Shown here piece after piece: positions 29,401 through 39,295 of a stretch of DNA of 64,000 bases (positions are counted from its first letter, which is position 1; each line of letters begins with the position of its first letter). Under the pieces are notes generated by a model. That model was not told the origin of the DNA. It made no database searches and saw only the letters and a program-made list of their open reading frames with translations. Made by a program: the position numbers and the translations under genes. Source of the DNA: Paracoccaceae bacterium (GTDB lineage: Bacteria; Pseudomonadota; Alphaproteobacteria; Rhodobacterales; Rhodobacteraceae); NCBI GenBank assembly GCA_022843025.1, contig JALHOL010000004.1, forward strand, positions 339,648-403,647. The letters are read 5' to 3'.

Positions 29401-30540
29401 TCACTGGCCGGGTGTCGGGTTCAGCGCCTTGTTATAGGGGTGCCAATCCGTGATGTCGGGATAGAATTTCTTTCGCCACGCCCGCACCCGCGGGTTCATC
29501 ACCCGCTTCCACAGCGGCGGGATCATCGCGGCAATCGTCATCACCGGGTAACCCATCGGCAGTTGCGGGGCTTCCTCCTCGCCGTAGGTTTGCAACAGCG
29601 GAAAGCGGCGGTCAGGCTTGTAATGATGGTCCGAATGGCGCTGCAAGTTGATCAGCAGCCAGTTTGACGCCTGATAGGCCGCATTCCACGAATGGCGCGG
29701 CAGCACATGTTCATACCGCCCTTCGCCCAGATGCCGCCGTGTCAGCCCATAATGTTCGATGTAATTGACCAGCTCCAACTGCCAGATGGCCACCGCCGCC
29801 TGCACCACGAACAGCCCCAGCCCGGCCCATCCGCCCAATGCCAGCGCCAGCAGGCACATCCCGGCCTGAAGGCCGGCATAGCGCCAGTAGGGATTGCTGC
29901 GATGCCACCACGGCAGCCCCCGCCGCGCTAGCATCGCCGCTTCCGCAGCCCAGGCCGATTTGTGACATTGCACCAATACGCGCGGGAAAAACCGATGGAA
30001 GCCTTCGTTATACCGCGCCGTCACCGGATCGCGCGGCGTGCCGACCCACAGGTGATGCACCCGCAGATGTTCGGAACGGAAATGGCTGTAAAGCACCGTC
30101 GCCAGCAGCAGATCCGCCAGCCACCGCTCTAGCCGCGATTTCTGGTGCATCAATTCATGGCTGTAATTGATGCCTATCGCACCCGAAACAACGCCCATCG
30201 CGCAGAAAACACCGATCCGCTCCACGATGTTCAGATGCGCCGCCTGCGGCACATACCACAGCAGCCAGCACAGCAGCGCGAACTGCACCGGAAACCAGAT
30301 CACCGTGATCGCCCGATACCAGCCAAGCTCTGCCTCGGGGGTCATCGGATCGGCGTTGCGTTCGTCCTTTCCGGTCAACTGATCCAAAAGCGAAAAGACC
30401 CACCACGTCGCCGCCGGCGCCACAAGGATCGTCCACCCGCCCTTCAGCGCAGCCAGCACCGCCAATGGCGCCAGCGCCAGCGACATCCAGAACGGCAGCG
30501 CCCCCCTCAGATTTCCCAGGTCCTTGGCCAAAGCCTTCAT
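29401..30540 (-). CDS. alkB: Alkane 1-monooxygenase (AlkB-type)
   Basis: 379 residues, integral membrane non-heme di-iron hydroxylase that adds O2-derived oxygen to the terminal carbon of alkanes or related chains. All histidine boxes are visible: HELMH (about 128-132), HLRVHH, LQRHSDHH, plus the AlkB-specific NYIEHYGL. Five to six membrane segments occupy the first half. AlkB needs rubredoxin and rubredoxin reductase; neither is in the window. Regulated perhaps by the convergent TetR gene. Confidence 0.9.
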   Translation of the reverse strand: MKALAKDLGNLRGALPFWMSLALAPLAVLAALKGGWTILVAPAATWWVFSLLDQLTGKDERNADPMTPEAELGWYRAITVIWFPVQFALLCWLLWYVPQAAHLNIVERIGVFCAMGVVSGAIGINYSHELMHQKSRLERWLADLLLATVLYSHFRSEHLRVHHLWVGTPRDPVTARYNEGFHRFFPRVLVQCHKSAWAAEAAMLARRGLPWWHRSNPYWRYAGLQAGMCLLALALGGWAGLGLFVVQAAVAIWQLELVNYIEHYGLTRRHLGEGRYEHVLPRHSWNAAYQASNWLLINLQRHSDHHYKPDRRFPLLQTYGEEEAPQLPMGYPVMTIAAMIPPLWKRVMNPRVRAWRKKFYPDITDWHPYNKALNPTPGQ

Positions 30541-30596
30541 CTCGCTACCTTTGTCACTCGATCACGGATCTCATCATATCGCGCCGGGGCTGTCCC

Positions 30597-31658
30597 TCAA
30601 GTCACCTCAAGGGCGCTGCTGCCCAGATCAAACCCCTTGCGCATCACCGTGGGCAGGTCCGCAGGCCGAAACATATCCCGCCCAAGGAACTCTCCACGCA
30701 GGGGAACGGCGTCCAGCGCGGCAACTGTTACCTGCAATCGCAGGATCAGGTGAAAATGGGTGAATGTGTGGCGTACTTCCCCCACTTCCCGCCAATCTGC
30801 CGCTAAGGGCGCATCGCCCCCCCCACCATCCCAATCCGATCCCGGAAAGCCCAGCATCCCGCCCAGCAATCCCCGTTCGGCCCGCCGTTCCACCAGCCAA
30901 GCCCCATCTGCCCGGCGCGCGATCCACAGCACACCATGCCGCACGGGTTTGGCCGCCTTTTCCACCTTGCGCGGCAGGCTGGTCTGCACGCCCTCGGCCC
31001 GCGCACGGCAGGCATCCCGCCACGGGCAGATGCCACAGGCCGGGTTGCGCGGCGTGCAGATCGTGGCCCCCAGATCCATCACCGCCTGCGCGTAATCCCC
31101 GGGCCGTGCATCCGGCGTCAGCACCGCCGCCAGCCGCGTCAATTCCGCCTTAGCCCCCGGCAACGGCGCCTCTACCAGCCACAGCCGCGCCATCACCCGT
31201 TCCACATTTCCATCCACCACCGTGGCGGCCTCATCATGCGCAATCGCCGCAATCGCCGACGCGGTATAGGGCCCGATCCCCGGCAAACCCAGCAGCCCGT
31301 CGCGCGTCGCCGGAAACACCCCGCCATGATCGCGCACTACCGCCCGCGCACAGGCCAGGAGGTTGCGCGCCCGTGCGTAGTAGCCCAAGCCCGCCCATTC
31401 CCCCATCACCGCCGCATCCTCGGCCGCCGCCAGATCGGCCACCGTTGGCCAGCGTTCCGTGAACCGGCGGAAATACTCGCGCACCGCCGCCACAGTGGTT
31501 TGTTGTAACATCACCTCGGACAACCAGACGCGATACGGGTCCGGCTGGACCCCCGCCTGCTTTTGATCCGGCGGCACCCGCCACGGCATTATCCGCGCGT
31601 GCCGATCATACCAGTCGAGCAACAAGGTTGAGAGTTCGCTCGCGCTACTGTCACGCAT
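30597..31658 (-). CDS. mutY: A/G-specific adenine glycosylase
   Basis: 353 residues. MutY removes adenine paired with 8-oxoguanine. The helix-hairpin-helix LPGIGPYTASAIAAIAHDEAATVVDGNVERV includes the catalytic Asp, and the 4Fe-4S ligands follow as CTPRNPACGICPWRDAC. The Glu of LSEVMLQQTTVAAV completes the site. The C-terminal NUDIX-like domain recognises 8-oxoG (FTHFHLILRLQV). Divergent from the DciA-like gene. Confidence 0.95.
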   Translation of the reverse strand: MRDSSASELSTLLLDWYDRHARIMPWRVPPDQKQAGVQPDPYRVWLSEVMLQQTTVAAVREYFRRFTERWPTVADLAAAEDAAVMGEWAGLGYYARARNLLACARAVVRDHGGVFPATRDGLLGLPGIGPYTASAIAAIAHDEAATVVDGNVERVMARLWLVEAPLPGAKAELTRLAAVLTPDARPGDYAQAVMDLGATICTPRNPACGICPWRDACRARAEGVQTSLPRKVEKAAKPVRHGVLWIARRADGAWLVERRAERGLLGGMLGFPGSDWDGGGGDAPLAADWREVGEVRHTFTHFHLILRLQVTVAALDAVPLRGEFLGRDMFRPADLPTVMRKGFDLGSSALEVT

Positions 31659-31749
31659 TCTTTATGCCTTTCCCCACGCCTGCATTTGCACCGCCGCGCG
31701 TCATGGCTAGAATAGCGGTCAGTCCCAAAAGGACCACCCAAAGGACCAG

Positions 31750-32274
31750 ATGACCCGCAAGCCGCTTCCTCCACCTGATCCCAACCGCCGGATGCGCGGG
31801 TTTGAGGCGGCTTCCGGCTTCTTGCGTGATCCCATTCGCAACGCCTCGGAAACCCGCGGTTTTGCCGTCACCCGCCTGCTCACCCATTGGCCCGAGGTGG
31901 TTGGAGAAGATCTCGCCGCCATGACCCGCCCGGTCAAGATCGGCCACACCCGCGAAGGCATGGGTGCAACCCTCACCCTTCTGGTCGCCTCCGCCCATGC
32001 CCCCATGGTGCAGATGCAGCTTCCCCGCATCGTGGAAAAGGTCAACGCCGTCTACGGCTATCGCGCCATATCGCGCATTTCGCTCACCCAGACCGCCGCC
32101 ACCGGCTTTGCCGAAGGGCAGGCCGAATTCATCACCAAACCAAAAACCCCCCCGGCCCCCGCACCGGAAGTGGTTGCCGAGGCGCGCGAAACCACCGCGC
32201 CTATTGCTGACCCCGGCCTCCGGGCCGCCCTTGAAGCCTTGGCCCAAAACATACTAACTCGCCGCAGAACATGA
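31750..32274 (+). CDS. DciA-like DUF721 protein
   Basis: 174 residues with the DUF721 core FAVTRLLTHWPEVVGEDLAAMTRPVKI ... LTLLVASAHAPMVQMQLPRIVEKVNAVYGYRAISRISL. DciA proteins load or stimulate the DnaB replicative helicase in bacteria lacking DnaC. A Pro/Ala-rich linker and short tail follow. Its stop overlaps the next start by 4 bases (ATGA). Confidence 0.8.
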   Translation: MTRKPLPPPDPNRRMRGFEAASGFLRDPIRNASETRGFAVTRLLTHWPEVVGEDLAAMTRPVKIGHTREGMGATLTLLVASAHAPMVQMQLPRIVEKVNAVYGYRAISRISLTQTAATGFAEGQAEFITKPKTPPAPAPEVVAEARETTAPIADPGLRAALEALAQNILTRRRT

Positions 32275-32909
32275 AAAGGCAGATACCGATGCTGAAGAAA
32301 CTCGCCGCAGCCGCCACCATCGCCCTTGTCGCGCTGTTCCCGCTGACGGCCCCGGCACAAGAGGCCGAAGCCACTACCCCCGTCGAAATCACGGATTTCT
32401 CGCTCGGCCCGGTGGATGCAAAGGTGCAGATCACCGAATACGCCTCCTTCACCTGCCCGCATTGCGCGACCTTCCACGCCAATGTCTGGCCGCAGCTGAA
32501 GTCGGAATATGTGGATACCGGCAAGATCCGCTTCACCTATCGCGAGGTCTACTTTGATCGCTACGGTCTTTGGGCGGCGATGGTCGCCCGCTGTGGCGGC
32601 GAGATGCGGTATTTTGGTATCGTCGACATGATCTTCGAACAGCAGCAGGAATGGGCCGCGTCGGATGATCCGAATGTCGTGATCGGGAACCTGCGCACCA
32701 TCGCAAAGACCGCCGGTCTGGACGATGCCTCGCTGGACGCCTGCCTGAAAGACGGCGCCAAGGCCGAAGCCATGGTCGCCCACTTCGAGTCGAACATGGC
32801 CGCCGACGAGATCGAAGGCACGCCGACCTTCATCATCAACGGTGAAAAACATTCCAACATGTCCTTCGAAGACATGAAGGCGATCATCGACGCAAAGCTC
32901 GCCGAATAA
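32271..32909 (+). CDS. DsbA-family thiol-disulfide oxidoreductase
   Basis: 212 residues; signal peptide MLKKLAAAATIALVALFPLTAPAQA-like, then a thioredoxin fold with active site FTCPHCATFH and the cis-Pro loop GTPTFIINGE. CPHC is the redox motif of DsbA/DsbG-type periplasmic proteins. The start could be 32271 (coupled to the previous stop) or ATG 32289, just before the signal peptide proper. Probably oxidises or isomerises periplasmic Cys pairs. Confidence 0.88.
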   Translation: MKRQIPMLKKLAAAATIALVALFPLTAPAQEAEATTPVEITDFSLGPVDAKVQITEYASFTCPHCATFHANVWPQLKSEYVDTGKIRFTYREVYFDRYGLWAAMVARCGGEMRYFGIVDMIFEQQQEWAASDDPNVVIGNLRTIAKTAGLDDASLDACLKDGAKAEAMVAHFESNMAADEIEGTPTFIINGEKHSNMSFEDMKAIIDAKLAE

Positions 32910-32910
32910 A

Positions 32911-34038
32911 ATGAACGCGCCGCTTCATGGCATAAAGGTCATCGAATTGGCGCGCATTCTGGCCGGCCCTTGGGCCGGTCAGACCCTTGCCGATCTGGGC
33001 GCCGACGTGATCAAGGTCGAAGCCCCCGAAGGTGATGATACCCGTCGCTGGGGCCCCCCCTTCATCGACCGCGACGGCGACCGCTCCGCCGCCTATTTCC
33101 ACGCCACCAACCGCGGCAAACGCTCCATCATCTGCGATTTCCGCACGGCCGAAGGGCAGGACGTGGTGCGGAAGCTGATCGCGGACGCCGATGTGGTCAT
33201 TGAAAATTTCAAGGTCGGGGGTCTGGCGAAATACGGGCTGGACTGGCCTTCCTTGCAGACGATCAATCCCCGCCTGATTTATTGCTCCATCACTGGCTTT
33301 GGCCAAACCGGCCCCTACGCCCACCGCGCGGGCTATGATTTCATCATCCAAGGCATGGCCGGCGTGATGAGCGTGACTGGCGAAAAGGGTGGCCAGCCGC
33401 AAAAGGTGGGCGTCGCCGTCACCGATGTGTTTACCGGCGTCTATGCGGCCACGGCCATCCTTGCCGCCTTGGTGCAGCGCGGGGTGACAGGCCGGGGCCA
33501 GCAGATCGACATGGCACTGATGGACGTGGCCACCGCCATCATGGCCAACCAGAACATGAATTACCTCACCACCGGCAAGGCCCCGGCCAAGATGGGCAAT
33601 GCCCACCCGAACCTCGCCCCTTATGCCGTGTTTGATTGTGCCGATGGCTGGATCATCCTCGCCACCGGGAATGATGGCCAATACCGCAAACTCTGCGCCA
33701 TTCTCGGCCTTGATCCCTTGGCCGATCACCCCGATTACCTGACGAACGCAGACCGCGTCCGCAACCGCGAACCGCTGACCGCTGCCATCACCGCCGCCAC
33801 GGTGACATGGACCAAGGCCGACCTGCTGCAAGCCTGCGAAGAGCACGGCGTTCCCGCTGGCCCGATCAACAACTTGGCCGAGGTGTTTGGCGATCCGCAG
33901 GTCATCGCCCGAAAGATGCAACTTGATCTCGGCGGTATCCCCGGCGTGCGGTCACCGTTTACCTTTTCTGATGCCGACCTGTCGCTGGATCGCCCCGCCC
34001 CGAAACTGGGCGAACACCAGGACGAAATCCTAGGTTAA
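32911..34038 (+). CDS. CaiB/BaiF family CoA-transferase
   Basis: 375 residues of the class III CoA-transferase family: [42 protein letters not shown] at the N-terminus, [13 protein letters not shown], and the region [20 protein letters not shown] where the catalytic Asp lies. It moves CoA between organic acids; substrates vary (formyl-CoA, carnitine, succinyl-CoA) and cannot be named. Begins 2 bases after the DsbA stop; its 3' end overlaps the convergent lpxK gene by 4 bases. Confidence 0.88.
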   Translation: MNAPLHGIKVIELARILAGPWAGQTLADLGADVIKVEAPEGDDTRRWGPPFIDRDGDRSAAYFHATNRGKRSIICDFRTAEGQDVVRKLIADADVVIENFKVGGLAKYGLDWPSLQTINPRLIYCSITGFGQTGPYAHRAGYDFIIQGMAGVMSVTGEKGGQPQKVGVAVTDVFTGVYAATAILAALVQRGVTGRGQQIDMALMDVATAIMANQNMNYLTTGKAPAKMGNAHPNLAPYAVFDCADGWIILATGNDGQYRKLCAILGLDPLADHPDYLTNADRVRNREPLTAAITAATVTWTKADLLQACEEHGVPAGPINNLAEVFGDPQVIARKMQLDLGGIPGVRSPFTFSDADLSLDRPAPKLGEHQDEILG

Positions 34039-35024
34039 ACCCCGATCCGCGCCAGCGCCGCATCCAGCGGCGCGGCATCCGCGATCCGCAACCGCACCGG
34101 CAAGGTCAGCACCTTCATCCGAAACGCCGCGGGCAGGCGTACGGCATCCTTCTCCGTCGTCACCAGTTGCGCCCCCAGCCCCCGCGCCTCCAGTTCAAGC
34201 CGCGCCATCAGCGCATCGGTCAGTGGCTGGTGGTCATCTAGTGCCACCGCGCGGATCACCTCCGCCCCCTCATCCCGCAATGTGGCAAAGAACTTTTCGG
34301 GGTGCCCGATCCCTGCAAAGGCAATCACCCGCTGCCCCTGCCAATCCATCCCCATCTGCAACGGCACCAACTGCCCTGTCAGATGCGGCACCCGGATCGC
34401 CGCGCCCCATTGCGCCGCAAACCCCGCCTGTGCCGCCCCGTCGCCGATCGAGAGCAGCAGATCCGCCCGCGCCAACCCCACTGCCACGGGTTCCCGCAAC
34501 GGCCCTGCAGGAAGGCAGCGCCCGTTGCCGAACCCCTGCCGCGCATCCACCACGATCAGGCTCAGGGATTTCTCGACAGACGGGTTCTGAAACCCGTCAT
34601 CCAGAATGATTGCCCCCGCCCCCGCCGCCTCGGCCGCCCGCACCCCTGCCGCGCGGTCCTTGGCCACCCAGACCGGCGCAAAAGCCGCCAGCAGCAGCGG
34701 CTCATCCCCTACATCGGCAGCGGTATGTTTGCGTTCTTCCACCCGCACCGGCCCGTCCAGCCGCCCCCCATATCCGCGCGAAACCACATGGGCCACCACA
34801 CTCCGCGCTGCCAACCGTTCCAGCAGGGCAATCACCGTGGGCGTCTTTCCCGTCCCCCCGGCATTCAGGTTGCCCACACAGATCACCGGCACCCCGGCGC
34901 GATACCCCGGGGCCTGCAGCCGCCGCGCCGTTCCCGCCGCATAGACCGCCCCGAGCAGGGCCAGCAGCCGCGCCGCCAGTGCAGGCCGATCCGGCGGCGT
35001 GAACCAGAATCCCGGCGCGCGCAT
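34035..35024 (-). CDS. lpxK: Tetraacyldisaccharide 4'-kinase
   Basis: 329 residues. LpxK phosphorylates the 4' position of the lipid A disaccharide at the inner membrane. The P-loop [20 protein letters not shown] (about 53-72), the VVSRGYGG motif and [27 protein letters not shown] are present. Its start overlaps the stop of the upstream WaaA-like gene by 1 base. Confidence 0.92.
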   Translation of the reverse strand: MRAPGFWFTPPDRPALAARLLALLGAVYAAGTARRLQAPGYRAGVPVICVGNLNAGGTGKTPTVIALLERLAARSVVAHVVSRGYGGRLDGPVRVEERKHTAADVGDEPLLLAAFAPVWVAKDRAAGVRAAEAAGAGAIILDDGFQNPSVEKSLSLIVVDARQGFGNGRCLPAGPLREPVAVGLARADLLLSIGDGAAQAGFAAQWGAAIRVPHLTGQLVPLQMGMDWQGQRVIAFAGIGHPEKFFATLRDEGAEVIRAVALDDHQPLTDALMARLELEARGLGAQLVTTEKDAVRLPAAFRMKVLTLPVRLRIADAAPLDAALARIGV

Positions 35025-36220
35025 CAGGTTTCCCCGTCCATGATGCGGCGGATCATCGTCATCACGCGTTCCGTCACTTCGGCCCCGTCCGACGCCACCG
35101 CCCAGGCCGCCTGCGCCAACCGCGCCGCCCGGTCTGGTGACAGCAGATCCCCCAACGCCTCGGCCAGATCGCTTGCCGATCCAACCGCGCGCGCCGCGCG
35201 CGCCGCGCCCAGACGGCCAAAGGTGGTGCCATAAGGCCCCGGTCGTGGTCCGTATAGAATGGCCGACCCCAGCGCCGCCGCCTCCAGCGGATCGCGCAAA
35301 CAGCCGCTCCCGCCCAGGCTACCACCCATGAAAGTGATAGGGGCCAGCCGATACCATAGCCCGAACTCGCTTCCCGCATCGGCGATATAGACCTCGGTTT
35401 CCGCCTCGGGTTCTTCCTCTTCGGCGCGGCGGGCGACGGACCAGCTCTCTTCCTTTTCCATCCGCTGCGCCAAAGGCCCAACGCGGCCTGGATCCTGCGG
35501 CACCACGATCAACAGCAACCGATGCGCCAACCGCAACGCCGTGCGATGCGCCGCGATCACCGCGCTTTCCTCTGCCTCGGGCAGGGCGGCGGCCAGCCAG
35601 ACAGGCCGCGTTGCCAACTGTCGTGCCATCGCATCCCGCTCCGCCTCGGTGCAGGGCAGGGCGGCGCTTTCCTCTTCCAGCTTGCCGGTCACCTCCACCG
35701 CCGAAGGCGTGGCCCCCGCCTTGCGAAAGGCCCGTGCTGATGGTTCATCCAGCGTCAGAACCGCCCGAAACTCGGCCAGCAAACCCCGCATCAACCCCGG
35801 ATACCACCCATCCCGCTCTCGCAGGAACACCGGGTTCCGCGCGCCCACCATCAGCAGGGGCAGCTTGCGTTCCACCGCCTCATGCAACAGCGCCGGGCGC
35901 AATTCGCCCTCGGACATGATCACGACCTCGGGCCGCCAGTGATCAAGAAACGCCGCCGCCTCAACCGGCACATCCGCAGGCGGCGTTTGCAGGATGATCC
36001 CCGCCCGCTTGGGCAACGGATCGGGGCATGTCAGCACCACCGCGACCGCATCCTCTTCCACCAGCCGCCGCGCCAGTTCCATCAGCGACCGCGCCGCATC
36101 CACGCCCGGCGCATGCAACCAGACCAGCCGCCCAGCAGGACGCTGCGGTCTCTCGATCGCTGGCCCTGCCTCGCGGCGGTTGGACAGGTTGTAAAGCGTA
36201 AGGCCGAGGGAATAGGCCAT
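35024..36220 (-). CDS. Kdo-transferase-like (WaaA/KdtA family) protein, unusual active site
   Basis: 398 residues with a two-lobed GT-B fold: [31 protein letters not shown] in the N-terminal lobe and [31 protein letters not shown] in the C-terminal lobe, as in Kdo transferases. Known WaaA proteins have a catalytic Glu in a HxVSVGE segment; here the corresponding stretch is [12 protein letters not shown], without Glu at that place, and the N-terminus is shorter than usual. Position between DUF4170 and lpxK supports a lipopolysaccharide role, but activity as Kdo transferase is uncertain. Confidence 0.7.
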   Translation of the reverse strand: MAYSLGLTLYNLSNRREAGPAIERPQRPAGRLVWLHAPGVDAARSLMELARRLVEEDAVAVVLTCPDPLPKRAGIILQTPPADVPVEAAAFLDHWRPEVVIMSEGELRPALLHEAVERKLPLLMVGARNPVFLRERDGWYPGLMRGLLAEFRAVLTLDEPSARAFRKAGATPSAVEVTGKLEEESAALPCTEAERDAMARQLATRPVWLAAALPEAEESAVIAAHRTALRLAHRLLLIVVPQDPGRVGPLAQRMEKEESWSVARRAEEEEPEAETEVYIADAGSEFGLWYRLAPITFMGGSLGGSGCLRDPLEAAALGSAILYGPRPGPYGTTFGRLGAARAARAVGSASDLAEALGDLLSPDRAARLAQAAWAVASDGAEVTERVMTMIRRIMDGET

Positions 36221-36235
36221 GTCCTGTGCTGGTAC

Positions 36236-36481
36236 TTACAGACCCAGCGCCTCGGTCGCCGACCCGGCCTGTTCCTCATCCCGCAGGCGGTGAATATGCG
36301 CGATGAAATAACGCATATGCGCATTGTCCACTGTCCGCTGCGCCTCGGCCTTCCAGGCCGAAAAGGCGCTGGCGTAATCCGGGAACATCCCCACGATATG
36401 GATCTTGCTGACATCCCTGAAGACATTCTTTTCAGGTGTCACCAGCTCGCCGCCGAAAACAAGGTGAAGGCGCTGCGTCAT
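36236..36481 (-). CDS. DUF4170 protein
   Basis: 81 residues: TQRLHLVFGGELVTPEKNVFRDVSKIHIVGMFPDYASAFSAWKAEAQRTVDNAHMRYFIAHIHRL. DUF4170 is a small alphaproteobacterial family, often beside lipid A/Kdo genes as here; no catalytic motif is evident. It heads the leftward DUF4170-WaaA-lpxK group (16-base gap). Confidence 0.8.
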   Translation of the reverse strand: MTQRLHLVFGGELVTPEKNVFRDVSKIHIVGMFPDYASAFSAWKAEAQRTVDNAHMRYFIAHIHRLRDEEQAGSATEALGL

Positions 36482-36564
36482 GGTATTTCGCTCCGCGGGG
36501 TGAGAGTCGTCACATTCGCGCGCAGGGTAACGCCCCCCGCCGCAGGGTCAAGCCAGCGCCGCCC

Positions 36565-36596
36565 GCAATGCTGCACTGCAAAAGCATTGCTATACA
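36565..36596 (+). promoter_or_regulatory. Inverted repeat next to -10 of the helicase gene
   Basis: GCAATGCT (36565-36572) and AGCATTGC (36583-36590) are perfect 8-bp arms around a 10-nt loop, immediately followed by TATACA (36591-36596), a good -10. Nothing resembling a -35 precedes, so expression may need an activator on the repeat, or the repeat may be an operator shared with the divergent DUF4170 operon. The implied helicase leader is about 140 nt. Confidence 0.4.
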
Positions 36597-36742
36597 TTTG
36601 CACGATTTTGCCCTATGCCGCCAGAACGGCCCGACGATTCCGGGGCAGGCGGCGGTTTTGGGAGGCCGGTCCTGCGAAGGGGAATGAGGTGCCGGTGCAA
36701 GGTACTTCACGGGCGCAATACGCCGCCCCTTCAGGATATGAC

Positions 36743-39280
36743 ATGACAGATACGACGATTGCCGCGCCTCTGGCTGCGGCCCTTTCGGCCAAGGGCTATG
36801 AAACCCTTACGGCCGTTCAAACCGCCATGCTGGCAGAGGAAGTCGCAGGCCGCGACCTGCTGGTGTCCGCGCAAACGGGTTCGGGCAAAACAGTGGCCTT
36901 TGGCCTTGCCATCGCGCCGGATGTTCTTGGCACGCAGGATCGCCTGCTGTTCGCTGACCGCCCCCTTGCCCTGATCGTCGCCCCTACGCGCGAACTTGCC
37001 CAGCAGGTGCAGCGCGAATTCGAATGGCTCTACGCCGATGCCGGGGCTGTGCTTGCCTCTTGCGTGGGCGGGATGGATTACCGCAACGAACGCCGCGCGC
37101 TGGATCGTGGCGCGCATATCGTGGTGGGCACCCCCGGCCGCCTGCGCGACCATATCGAACGCAAGTCGCTCGATCTGTCGGGCATCAAGGCCGTGGTTCT
37201 GGACGAAGCCGATGAAATGCTCGATCTCGGTTTTGCCGAGGATCTGGAATTCATCCTCGCCGCCGCGTCCGAGGAACGCCGTACGCTGATGTTCTCGGCC
37301 ACCGTGCCGAAAGAAATCGAAAAGCTGGCTGGTACCTTCCAGAAAGATGCCCTCCGCATCGCAGCCCAAGGCGAGGCGAAGCAGCACGTCGATATCGAAT
37401 ACCGCGCCCTGTCCGTGCAGGCCCGCGACCGCGAACACGCGATCTTCAACGTCCTGCGCTTCTATGAGGCGCAGACCGCTATCGTCTTCTGCAAGACGCG
37501 CGCGAACGTGAACCACCTTTATGCCCGCATGGCCAATCGCGGCTTTCAGGCCGTGGCCCTGTCGGGCGAGCTTAGTCAGCAGGAACGCATGCACGCATTG
37601 CAGGCTCTGCGCGATGGCCGCGCGCGCGTCTGTATCGCCACCGATGTCGCCGCGCGCGGGATCGACCTTCCGGGTCTGGAACTTGTCGTCCATGCCGACC
37701 TTCCGTCGAACTCGGAAACCATGTTGCACCGGTCGGGCCGTACGGGCCGCGCCGGGCGCAAGGGCGTATCGGCACTGATCGTGCCGCCGGCCGAATTCCG
37801 CAAGGCGCAGCGCCTGCTGCAAGGGGCCAAGGTCGTTGCCGAATGGGGCAAGGCCCCCAGCGCCGAAGAAGTGCAGGAAAAGGATGACCTGCGCCTGATC
37901 GAACACCCTGCGCTTGCGCAGGACGTGGGCGATGAGGCCGACATGGCCGCTACCCTGCTGGCCGAATATGGCGCCGAAAACGTTGCTGCTGCCTTCATCC
38001 GCCTGTGGCGCGAAGGCCGCTCGGCACCCGAAGTGCTGTCCGACGCGATCACCCCCACCGCCTCTGCCCCGCGTGAGCGTGGTGAGTTTGGCCCGTCGGT
38101 CTGGTTCAAGCTGTCCGTCGGCCATACCGGCCGGGCCGAGGCGCGCTGGCTCCTGCCCAAGATCTGCGAAACCGGCTCCATCTCCAAGGATGGCATCGGC
38201 GCGATCCGGGTGCAGCAGGACCACACCCTTGTGCAGATCTTGGAAACGGTGGCAGGCAAATTTGGCAAGATGATCGAAATCGAGCCGGGCCTGATGATGG
38301 AACGCATCGAAGGCGAACCCTCCATGGAACGCCCCGAACGCCCCACGACGCGCCCGAACTCCCGCCCGGCTCCCGCCCCGCGCCCTGAACGCCGCGAGAC
38401 GCCTAAACCGGTGCGCGAGGACCGCCCGGTTCGGGAAGAGCGGGCTGAAAAGCCGTCCTACTCCGGCAAGCCCCCGCGCATCGTCGAAGACGATGCCCCC
38501 GCCGCACCGGCATGGTCCCCGCTGGAAGGATCGGAAGCCGCGCCTGCCGCAGCCCCGGCCCCGCGCGAGGAACGCCCGCGCAAACCCTACGCCCCGCGCG
38601 GTGATGCTGAACGTAAGCCCTACGCGCCCCGCGCTGAAGGCGACCGGAAACCCTACGCCCCGCGTGGCGATGGCGAACGCAAGCCCTATGCGCCCCGCGC
38701 TGAAGGCGACCGCAAGCCTTACGCCCCGCGTGGCGATGGCGACCGCAAGCCCTATTCGCCCCGCGCCGAAGGCGACCGCAAGCCCTATGCCCCACGCGGC
38801 GATGCCGAGCGCAAACCCTATGCGCCCCGCGCAGAAGGGGATCGCAAGCCCTACGCCCCGCGCGAAGCTGGCGGCACGGATGACCGCAAACCCCGCTGGA
38901 AGGCCGAAGGCGCGCCGAAATCGGCAGGCTTCAAATCTCACGGCGGCAGTACCGATCGTCCGGCCAAGGCGGCGGGTTACAAATCCCACGCCGCCGCACC
39001 CGCAGGTGACAAACCCAAGGGCGACTGGGCGCCCCGCAAGCCCCGCGCTGAGGGCGACGCCCCGGCCCGTGGTCCCCGCGCACCGGGTGGCAAGCCGGAA
39101 TGGAAGCCCAAAGGCGAAGGCAAACCCGCCTACAAGCCGCGCGGTACGGACGGCCCGGATCAGCGCCCCTTCCGGGCAAAGCCGGCCGGGGCGAAACCCG
39201 CCCCCCGCGCCAAACCGGCGGCACCCCGCGCGGATGCCAAGGACACGTCCAAACGCTTCGTTCCGCCAAAGAAGAAGTGA
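36743..39280 (+). CDS. DEAD-box RNA helicase with long repeat tail (DeaD/CsdA-like)
   Basis: 845 residues. The helicase core has AQTGSGKT (43-50), PTRELAQQ, LDEADEML, SAT and HRSGRTGRAGRKG, followed by a DbpA-type RNA-binding domain (WFKLSVGHTGRAEARWLLPKICETGSISKDGIGAIRV). The remaining 250 residues are basic and low-complexity, including nine 11-residue KPYAPR units (about 614-711). It probably remodels structured RNA in ribosome assembly or cold growth. Start MTDTTIAAP at 36743 follows AGGA; the long frame upstream to 35882 crosses other genes and is not coding. Confidence 0.92.
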   Translation: MTDTTIAAPLAAALSAKGYETLTAVQTAMLAEEVAGRDLLVSAQTGSGKTVAFGLAIAPDVLGTQDRLLFADRPLALIVAPTRELAQQVQREFEWLYADAGAVLASCVGGMDYRNERRALDRGAHIVVGTPGRLRDHIERKSLDLSGIKAVVLDEADEMLDLGFAEDLEFILAAASEERRTLMFSATVPKEIEKLAGTFQKDALRIAAQGEAKQHVDIEYRALSVQARDREHAIFNVLRFYEAQTAIVFCKTRANVNHLYARMANRGFQAVALSGELSQQERMHALQALRDGRARVCIATDVAARGIDLPGLELVVHADLPSNSETMLHRSGRTGRAGRKGVSALIVPPAEFRKAQRLLQGAKVVAEWGKAPSAEEVQEKDDLRLIEHPALAQDVGDEADMAATLLAEYGAENVAAAFIRLWREGRSAPEVLSDAITPTASAPRERGEFGPSVWFKLSVGHTGRAEARWLLPKICETGSISKDGIGAIRVQQDHTLVQILETVAGKFGKMIEIEPGLMMERIEGEPSMERPERPTTRPNSRPAPAPRPERRETPKPVREDRPVREERAEKPSYSGKPPRIVEDDAPAAPAWSPLEGSEAAPAAAPAPREERPRKPYAPRGDAERKPYAPRAEGDRKPYAPRGDGERKPYAPRAEGDRKPYAPRGDGDRKPYSPRAEGDRKPYAPRGDAERKPYAPRAEGDRKPYAPREAGGTDDRKPRWKAEGAPKSAGFKSHGGSTDRPAKAAGYKSHAAAPAGDKPKGDWAPRKPRAEGDAPARGPRAPGGKPEWKPKGEGKPAYKPRGTDGPDQRPFRAKPAGAKPAPRAKPAAPRADAKDTSKRFVPPKKK
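38579..38872 (+). repeat. Tandem 33-bp coding repeats in helicase tail
   Basis: Nine 33-bp units encode KPYAPR-(GDAE, AEGD, GDGE or GDGD)-R. Units alternate (GD-type then AE-type), so the higher-order period is 66 bp. Synonymous differences are few, which indicates recent expansion or homogenisation. Confidence 0.85.
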
Positions 39281-39295
39281 TCTTACAGCACAAAG

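Noticed and set aside
35882..36742. N-terminal extension of the helicase frame
   Set aside because: It runs antisense through the WaaA-like and DUF4170 genes; the helicase fold begins at MTDTTIAAP (36743).
38579..38872. CRISPR-like array
   Set aside because: Units are directly adjacent, in frame and coding; there are no unique spacers.
36731..38989. 752-residue open frame on the minus strand
   Set aside because: It is the antisense shadow of the DEAD-box helicase; high GC codon bias removes stops opposite real genes, and no motif is present.
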